Positions 56,708 through 64,000 of a stretch of DNA of 64,000 bases are shown piece by piece. The notes beneath the pieces are model-generated. The model saw nothing but the letters and a program-made list of their open reading frames with translations, was not told the DNA's origin and did not search any database. A program made the translations under genes and the position numbers. This DNA is from Cryptomeria japonica (lineage: Eukaryota; Streptophyta; Pinopsida; Cupressales; Cupressaceae). Where the stretch lies: NCBI RefSeq assembly GCF_030272615.1, contig NC_081405.1:607076677-607140676 (forward strand), in the 5' to 3' direction. Positions within the stretch are counted from its first letter, which is position 1. Each line of letters starts with the position of its first letter.

Positions 56708-58753
56708 TCGCTCCTGTCCTTCACTGAGGATCCAGAGCGAATTTCGCTCCTGTCCCTCTCAGGAGGACCAAGGCGAAGCGCTTCTGTCCCTCACCAAGGG
56801 ACTAGGGCGATAATACTTATTTGAGCCATTCCTGACCTTGTTTGGACGAATTGAGACATCAAAGGCATGGTGAAGGACGAAATGAGCATGATAGAGCATC
56901 CAGACTTGATCAAAAGCAATGAAATGATGAAGTTTTTGCCTAAAAGGTCAAATTCGCTCCTGTCCCTCACTGAGGGACCAGAGCGATTTTATTCATATGC
57001 ACATTTTTAGACTTTGTTTGGACATTAACTTTTATTCATAGCATGAGGCAGGATGATATCTTCCCTAGCAAAGACATTTCACGGTGAAAAGTGAAGCATT
57101 TGGGCCTGAAGGACAAAAATCGCTCCTGTCCCTCACTGAAGGACCGGAGCTTGAAATCCAAAATTGCCTTGTCCTTGAAAGATTTGAACGATTTCGCAAA
57201 TTGAGAAGATCAAAGGAGATACATTTTATCAGTTGAATATAACTTGAAAGCGCAATCATGAGGAAAATTGACCCTAGAAGCAAAATCGCTCCTGTCCCTC
57301 TGCCAGGGACCAGGGCGAATTTAAGTGATAGCTCTCGTCCCTCTCTCAGGGACCAGAGCGATTTTCCCTATAAGACAAGTTTTGGGCGAAGATCGAGTAA
57401 GTGTTAAGCTTGAGGCAAGTAAAGGAGGCGTAACGAGTCCGTTGAAGATAATTTGAAGATTGCAAAAACGCCAAGTGAGGCCCATATTGTCCTAGGCACT
57501 CCTGTCCCTCTCCCAGGGACCAGAGCGATTTTTGCCTTAGGTCAATTTCTTGCCAAGTTAGAACGAAATCCAGGCCAAGGATGAATGAAAGGGGACACAA
57601 CGAGTCTATTGAAGATAAATTTTGAAGTTAGCAAAGTATGATGGAGCCTACAATTGCAAATTCGCTCCTGTCCCTCAAACAAGGACCAGGGCGATATCTT
57701 AGTTATGTGCCTTTCCTCCAAGTTTAAAACCACTCCAAGTCAAGGTGAAAGGTGGCAAGGACGTTTGGAGGTGTCTCGACGAAGAACAAAGTTACAAAGA
57801 CCGCCAAAGTTGAAGATTTTTGCACTAAAAACCCAAGTTCGCTCCTGTCCTTCAGTCAAGGACCAGGGCGAAATTCAGTATAGCTCCCGTCCCTCTCCCA
57901 GGGACCAGAGCGAAATCTTCACAAAGGCTTAGATTTTCAAAGGTTTATCAAGTATCAAGTGGCCAAGAGGGATCAAGGGACTTCATTTTACACGATGAAA
58001 GCAATGGCAAGTTGATGAAAGCAAGCATGAGCCCAGGACATTGAAGTTCGCTCCTGTCCCTTAGTCAGGGACCAGGGTGATATTTACTATATTTGCCAAT
58101 TCATTCAAAAATCATGCCAAGACAAGGTTATGCGAGGTCACAAAATATCAAAGGTATCTTAAGAAGATGATATGCAAAGAAATTAAGCGTCAAAAGGTGA
58201 TCAATTTGAACAAGGAAGCTATATCGCTCCTCTCCCTCAGTCAGGGACCAGGGCGATTTTTCATTAATCACTCTTTTCCTTCAAGGTCACGTCAAAGCCA
58301 AGGTACATAAGATCAAGGATATCATTTGGAAGGCGACACAAGAGAAGTGAACGTCAAAATATTACCAATTTAGGCTAAGATACAAGGATCGCTCCTGTCC
58401 CTCACCAAGGGACCAGGGCGATAATCCTCCCAACATCAAATACGCCTTGTAGAAGTCAAGTGAGACAAGCATGGAATGAAAGAATAACATTGTTTGCCCC
58501 TCACAATGAAGATTGAAGTTCAAAGTTACAAAGGTCAAGGAGAAAACACCAGGATCGCTCCTGTCCCTCTCCAAGGGACCAGAGCGATATCACCTCAAGA
58601 GGTACTCATTTGCAAGGTCAAGTCACCCAAGTTTGAAATTCCTAGCAAAAATGCCAATTCCAACGTAAGGATGGAGATTTTAAACGTCAAAAGTGCAAGA
58701 ATCAAGACCAAATTGAAATTTCGCTCCTGTCCCTCAGTCAGGGACCAGGGCGA
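56708..58753 (+). repeat. Array of sixteen 33-bp hairpin units
   Basis: Consensus left arm TCGCTCCTGTCCCT, loop of about five bases, right arm AGGGACCAG(A/G)GCGA. Twelve of 14 arm positions pair. Units start at 56708, 56744, 56778, 56954, 57120, 57286, 57330, 57496, 57662, 57839, 57882, 58048, 58224, 58389, 58555 and 58721. Nearly all are 32-33 bases long. Spacing between groups is about 165-177 bases, and the intervening DNA is much less similar than the units themselves, though words such as GAAGATT and CAAAGTC recur. Confidence 0.92.
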
Positions 58754-59071
58754 TGAGGTTTGCACTTTTCCATTTTCAAATTTTGGGCGCTCAAACATTT
58801 TTGAATTTATTTAAATGCTAAAAATCGATAAGGTTTGAAAAATTCAATTAAAATAGCATTTAAAATTAGCGCATGGGCCTTTATTAATTAATTTTTGCCT
58901 TTTAAAAATCGAGTTTATTTAAAATTATAGGCATTAAATTAATTAATTATAAATAAAAATGGGGCGCTTGATTTAAAATTTGTTTCATTTTACAAGGGTC
59001 GGCCTTTAAGTTTATTTTAAATTTGCCTTATTCATCAAAGTCGGCCTAGGGTCAATATGAAGGTGAACGCC

Positions 59072-59079
59072 TATAAAGG
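59072..59079 (+). promoter_or_regulatory. LARD-F LTR TATA box
   Basis: TATAAAGG in CGCCTATAAAGGAGG, just after the hairpin array and AT-rich spacer and upstream of the predicted intron. Confidence 0.5.
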
Positions 59080-59418
59080 AGGAGTAGTTTATTTCATTTT
59101 CACATCATCATTTATCATCTTTTCATATGCGATTTGGAGTATACAAAGGAAGTGCGAAATTATCATTCAAGAGGAGGTGCGAATTGTGTTCAAAGTGCGA
59201 GTCTTATCAATAGGAAGGCACAAGCATTATCAAAGGAGTTCGAGTTTCAAGTTAGGCGAACTTGCCAAGGACATTGAAGAACACATCAAAGACTCCAATG
59301 GTGGCGAATTGATAAAGAGGACGTTCCTTATCCTTGAAGATCACGTTGAAGGCTTCTAACGTTAATTTTGCCTAGGCAAATTCCTCATTTTGCATTCTAG
59401 TGTTAGCTCTCAAGAGAG

Positions 59419-59621
59419 GTATGGCGATATGGATTTATTGTTTTGATTTTGAACATTGATCGTCATAGCTTAAATTTTGAATTTTGAAATTTTGAATTCC
59501 AGTAGCCTAATCGTTTTTTATGAAATGATAATTCAAGGACTTATCATGAGGTTTCCTAAAATTAATTTAATCTATGCTATTCATTGCAAAATCATGTTAC
59601 TAATTTTGAAATGTTGTGTAG
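59419..59621 (+). other. Predicted LTR leader intron, LARD-F
   Basis: Donor AAGAGAG|GTATGG, branch-like TTACTAATTTT about 23 bases before the acceptor, acceptor TTGTGTAG|GCATC; 203 nt. The layout (TATA, donor, TGTGTAG acceptor, exon, primer site) matches LARD-A and TRGAG-E, although the intron sequence differs. A TTTGCCTAGGCAAA palindrome lies just upstream of the donor. Confidence 0.45.
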
Positions 59622-60158
59622 GCATCAAATGGAGATCTCATCAAGGAAAATCAAGTCGGATCAAGGACGGTCTTCGTCGGGACGATCAAGCCAGGACAAG
59701 GGCGACCTCTTTCAATCCAGCATTCCAAGGCGAGGTACATCATCATCCTACACATCAAGGACACATGGAGTTAGGACAAGGGCTCGTTGAAGAAGCAAAT
59801 AATTTTAGAAGAGTTAATCAAAGATAACTTCTCAACGCTACCAAATTGAGTATCAACCAAGTGTCAGACGAGGTGGCGTCCTAGTCATCATTTCTCCAAT
59901 CAGTGAGGTCCACCTCAGCATGTCCAGATTCAATGTACTTAACTCATAGAAGGTGGCACAAACTCCGATGTACCTACCCCGGCTATCCATTGGTCGATTT
60001 TTCTATAAGGGACATGTGTCCAAGCAATACAATTTTGTCATTGGTCAAGCATTAAATGTTATGTAATGGTTGTAACAAACCCTAATTAGGGTTTTCATTG
60101 TTGAATCTTGGCCATTGATCTTGAATTGATCTAAGCCATCAAATTGTATTGTGGGCAC

Positions 60159-60166
60159 TATATAAG
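60159..60166 (+). promoter_or_regulatory. Second TATA-like box in the LARD-F LTR
   Basis: TATATAAG in GGGCACTATATAAGCCCAGG. It has a strong promoter-like context, preceded by AACCCTAATTAGGGTTTT near 60090. Confidence 0.45.
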
Positions 60167-61044
60167 CCCAGGCATTTCATTTGTAAAGGCTAATTAGCAA
60201 TAAATTAGAGAGAGTTGTAAATAATAGAAAGCAGTTAGTAGATAGAGAGTAGTTAGAAATTGATAGAATAGTAATTAGAGTAGAATAGGAGGACAAGGCA
60301 AGAAATTGTTGCCATTGATTGTAAACAAACTCCATTTTCATTGAAGTAATGGTGAAGTGTGTCGTTTCTTGCAATTTGCATGGTTTCTTGTTGAGTCTTC
60401 AATCCTAGATGGTAGATGATTAGATGAATGGAGGAAATGCGATTGATTAATGGTGGAATTCGTATATCCATACTACTAGCAGTTTGTTGATTGCAGACTT
60501 GCCTTGTGTAGTCAACTGGAATCATTCAGCTTAAGCTCAATTTCAATTTGTCGTTTCTTCATTGATATGCATCAACTTGATGGTGTCTATGCCTGCGGTG
60601 ATGATTTGAACATCATAAAGCTTCCCTTAGAAGATTGCACTAGCCTTGTAGAGATGGTCCATTGATGTCAAAACAAGACCTAGTTAGAGTTTCATCAAAA
60701 ATCAAATCATTGCTCCTACATTCTTAATATTAGGATTAGATCTTCTCTTCGCCCTCATCCTTTTTCCATTTTTTCAAATCTAAGCCAGTAAGAGCCTGTG
60801 TTCTAGCAAAGCAGATCGGAAGTTCAATCATCAGATGTAAGTCCCCTTGTGATTCCAGCAAATCACATCATACCACTGGAGTTTATCCACACGTAGAGAC
60901 CCTACTAACCAGAACATTGGAGTCATCCTAACTGATCCTTCATGCGAATCTTCAGCAGTTAGAGACTTTATTCAAGAGAGGATAAGATGCCTTTAGGTAT
61001 TTTATTCTGTGTATGATGGTGTACAAAATACACGTCAACAGAAT

Positions 61045-61061
61045 TGGCGCTAAAAGGAGGG
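61045..61061 (+). other. LARD-F primer binding site
   Basis: TGGCGCTAAAAGGAGGG lies four bases after the LTR end CAACA. The tRNA is not assigned. Confidence 0.6.
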
Positions 61062-61483
61062 CTGAGCATTTGAAAGTTCGATCTTGTCAAGTCACATAGC
61101 ATTTGAAGAAATTTTCCAGAGCTTTTTACCCTCCTCCACGCTCGACAGAATTGAATTAGGAGTGCCTGACAGCGAACACGAACTCTTGAATCCAAGGAAG
61201 ATCAGTGGAAGGTCATTTTCAACACTCGACATAGGTGGTACAAAGAAGGAAGGTGATAGTTGGGTCGTCAGTTGGACTTGCGCAAGAAGAAATCAAGCTA
61301 GAACCAGTTGAACGTTCAAGTTGAATCCGAGATATTCAAGATCTCTCTTATTCCAGAAAATCCAAAAAAAAAGTGAAAAACCAGAAAATCGAAAAAAAGT
61401 GAAAAATAGAAAATCCAAAAAAAGTGAAAAATAGAAAATCAAAAAAATCAAAAAATCAAAAATCAAAAAGAAAGGATTTCTCA

Positions 61484-63247
61484 ATGGAGCGGCAACAGTT
61501 TCACGAGGAGCAACAAGTTGATTTTCCTAAACTTTGGTGGAGATTAGATACGCAACTTTATCCACGCAGATTGTCCGAGTTTGCAAGACCAGGGCAGTGT
61601 CGAGTCCATGAGACAGACGAACATGATGAGATGCATTGCTTGAAGTACTTATCAAGGATGGAATCGGCAGCGCAGGGAAAAATCTTCTTTTGGGATGTCC
61701 CTAGGCCAGAAACGGAAGAAAGCAATTTCAGTGTCCCAGAGAGCAAAGATCCTCTTCTAAGCTTCATGTGGATGATTGAGAGTCAACTCATTTTGGATGG
61801 TGAAATACGTTTAGAGAACATATTGCTACCATTGTGGTGTAGAATTCACAACTCACCTCACTCTGAATTTACTTGCTCAATATGTGAAATGGCTATCAAT
61901 CAAGTCAGAAACCAGTTTGGAATGCCAACTTTGTCCGAGGAAGAATGCATTATGAACAAATCTTGGGGTGTACATCTCGCAGTTGAATTTAGGAGAACCT
62001 ATGAACAAAACATCGTTCCAGCATCTGAATGTGAGAAGGATCAATTGTACGTTGACGATACCAATGCACCTGAGGAACAATGTATTACAATGGATAGCCT
62101 GCCATGCCTTGCACCTGAAAAAGAATACCATGAGACAAAAGTCGAAGAAGCAATTGAGAATACTCAAACAAAGGAAGATCTAGGAGTTGAACAAGCAATT
62201 AAAGGAGAAGATGACTCATTCCTTGAATAATTCTCACTTATGCTACAAAAGGAGACCCTTGAGATTGAATTGCAGGAGTTTTCAAATGGCCTCATTGAAG
62301 AAGACAATCAAGTTGAGATGTTAAACAAAGAGATACAAATCATCATAAGTGAGCCCAGGTATGAAGAACAATTCAAAGGGGCGCTTGAAGATTTCATCAC
62401 CATTATGCTATTTGAGGAAGTGTTGAAAGAACTTGTAGAGGAAACGCAAATGGAATCACTGCCAAATTTTTTTCTAGATAAGCAAGTTACTGTGAGTGAT
62501 ATGATCCACCATCAGCTCCGACCTCCCGAGACTATTCTTGAAGAAGAAAGGCCACCTGAGATTATCTTTGATCGACTAGAGGAGATGTTTGAAGTTCAAT
62601 CCCTCAAGGAGACTCTCATTTTTGAGGATACGCTAACAAAATTTCATGAAGATGCTTGGTTTATGCAAGATGTCTCAGTGAAAATGGAGAATCTTGAGCT
62701 ATTCGAAGGGGCGCTGAGCTTGTTTCAAGAACTTCCTAATCAAGATCAACATGTTGTGGATACTCGTGGAATGATTCATCATCAATGGCGACCTCCTGAA
62801 GCAGCTGGTGACCTCGCTTCCAACAATGCAGTTCCGTCTGAGCCTGAAATGCGCCAGGTTGTCTCTTTCCTTAATCCTAGCTTTGAAAGTTATTATGATT
62901 TTGATTATGGGGATTTTGGGAAAACAACTTGCATCTGGATTGATCATGGTCCTAACGAATTACCTCAGTTGATCATTTTGAGTGAAAACTTGCTTGAGTA
63001 TGAGAAATGCATGGTGAGAGTTTGCCTTTCTATGTTTAAGGATGAATTTGCCCGATTGAGAACCATCACGTTTGCCATGCTCCTGTTGCACAACCTGAGA
63101 AATCATGTAAAGTCATGTATATATTTTGCTTCTTTGAGTCGTGTCGAGTCTAGGACTCTTGTATATAGGTTTAGAGTAGGTTTTCTTTTCGTGTCTTTAG
63201 TTAGAGGTCTTTTGAGCCTTGTTCTTAATTTGTCTTGGTTCATTTGA
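61484..63247 (+). pseudogene. LARD-F ORF, unknown protein with one in-frame stop
   Basis: ATG at 61484 (CTCAATGGAGCGG) opens one frame to TGA at 63245, 588 codons, broken only by TAA at 62228 (after DDSFLE). The protein is acidic with a Trp/Arg-rich start (WWRLDTQLYPRRL), a Cys pair in FTCSICEMAINQ and many Glu residues. MIHHQLRPPE and MIHHQWRPPE are repeated about 90 residues apart. The last 60 residues become hydrophobic. No known Gag, zinc knuckle or enzyme motif is seen. It sits where gag would be, 444 bases after the LTR. Confidence 0.65.
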
Positions 63248-64000
63248 CTCATGATCTAGTGTGGCTCAGGTAGTTTAGTTGTTTGCTTTCTTTAGATAGT
63301 TTGCTTTGGTGTGCGTTTTAGTTTAGTTTGTTTTGGGTCGGTTTGTCAGTCGGTTTGCTTTAGTTTAGGTGTCTTGAGTGGGAGCCTCCATTTTGTGAGA
63401 AAGGCGTTTGTGTTGTTGCCCGCACACTGGCAATATCCTGGGTCTTATGTTAGACTCATTTCTTAGATATCTATTCATGAAGTGCTCGGAATCCAAGGTT
63501 GTTCCTCTCCAGTTTTATCATCTGACTAGGACCTGTATTTGACTTTGGAAGGGAATCATTTTCTATATCTTGATGCCAACATCTGTTGATTACTATATCT
63601 TCACACATTAATAGACTCCGAGTCATTATGGTTTTTAGGCAAAGCTGTGATTGGTGAAAAATCCAAAATTTGGCTTCAGCGCCACCGCAATCCTCAAACC
63701 CTAGTAAGCTTTACTGCTTACGAGTCAAAGGAATTGACAAAGTGAAAAAAGCAATATCAAAAGGAAAAAAAGAGAAAATGAAAGAGAAAAATGAGAAAAA
63801 AATGATGAAATGAAATATCAAAATTGGCTAAGGGGAATATGCGAGTAACTCCATCGGGGCTATAGACGCTTGGCTGGCAATGGAGCAATGTTCGTGAGCT
63901 TGCGGCGATAACCTCGTCGGGACTATGGACGTCTGACTGGCAGCGAGGCTCTATCCAGGATGCTTTTGAAGTTCAGATAAACTACATAGCTAATCACAGG
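63248..64000 (+). other. LARD-F interior after the ORF, non-coding
   Basis: T- and G-rich DNA, then A-rich DNA, with no reading frame. A 63-bp repeat lies at 63843-63968: GAGTAACTCCATCGGGGCTA and GATAACCTCGTCGGGACTAT start two similar units, each with (T)GGCTGGCA/CTGACTGGCAG. Confidence 0.55.

Larger units (their letters stand above)
56264..61040 (+). repeat. LARD-F 5' LTR (proposed)
   Basis: 4777 bp. Contents in order: palindromic CGCCCCATTGCAAATGGGG near 56284; 33-bp direct repeats (about 56424-56539); 16 hairpin units (56708-58753); an AT-rich stretch; TATAAAGG at 59072; a predicted intron 59419-59621; and a second TATA-like box at 60159-60166. A leader precedes the end CACGTCAACA. Two separate promoters, or a nested element, cannot be excluded. 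Confidence 0.55.
56264..64000 (+). mobile_element. LARD-F, LTR element with a 4.8-kb LTR, runs off window
   Basis: The proposed 5' LTR is 56264-61040 (TGTTG...CAACA ends are inverted repeats), followed by a TGGCGC-type primer site and a long ORF. The 3' part lies beyond the window. The LTR start has the form TGTTGTGACGTTTTCACACA. Without the second LTR the limits rest on terminal dinucleotides, primer site and composition. Confidence 0.7.

Overview
The window looks like intergenic DNA from a seed plant with a large, retrotransposon-packed genome. A gymnosperm or conifer is my guess, judged only from the style and density of the elements, and it is not proven. I see no convincing host protein-coding gene, rRNA, tRNA or CRISPR array. 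Almost every base from about 0.5 to 52.4 kb, and from 56.26 kb to the end, belongs to LTR retrotransposons inserted into one another. All the pol-type genes are broken. Element names below (LARD = large non-autonomous LTR element) are mine.

Layout, left to right. LARD-A (+, about 498-15059) is a non-autonomous element with a truncated 5' LTR. Its ORF is split by LARD-B (-, 1754-10563, TSD CCATA), whose right end is a palindrome of two inverted LTR pieces. LARD-C (-, 15060-52447) is the oldest layer. Its 3' LTR is cut by LARD-A, and its 5' LTR appears to be cut into three pieces by Gypsy-1 (-, 18937-34851) and Copia-2 (+, 36194-51672). Gypsy-1 is a chromodomain Ty3/Gypsy element whose integrase is split by Copia-1 (+, 20553-30285). 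Copia-1 carries LARD-D (-, 21419-24212, TSD AAAAG) inside its 5' LTR and a DNA-transposon-like TIR element (26303-27297) inside its integrase. Copia-2 sits in a (CT)n(AC)n microsatellite and carries TRGAG-E (+, 40042-47881, TSD CAAGA), which encodes Gag and a protease-like domain only. From 52448 to 56263 is the only stretch not clearly made of LTR elements; it holds LTR scraps, direct repeats and TATA-like motifs. LARD-F (+, 56264 to beyond the window) has a 4.8-kb LTR containing 16 copies of a 33-bp hairpin motif and a long ORF of unknown function.

How the parts relate. LARD-A, -C, -D and TRGAG-E look like one superfamily. They share a polypurine tract of the GGGGCTAAA type where it can be seen, a primer site TGGTGAAC preceded by TTT where visible, a TATA box, and a short predicted intron inside the transcribed part of the LTR. 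They lack reverse transcriptase and would depend on proteins from other elements. The two Copia elements and Gypsy-1 have the usual domain order but lost catalytic residues.

The observations I rate highest are the palindromic end of LARD-B (an integrated element with the same LTR terminus on both outer ends), the predicted LTR-embedded intron carrying a conserved hairpin, and the 16-copy hairpin array in the LARD-F LTR.
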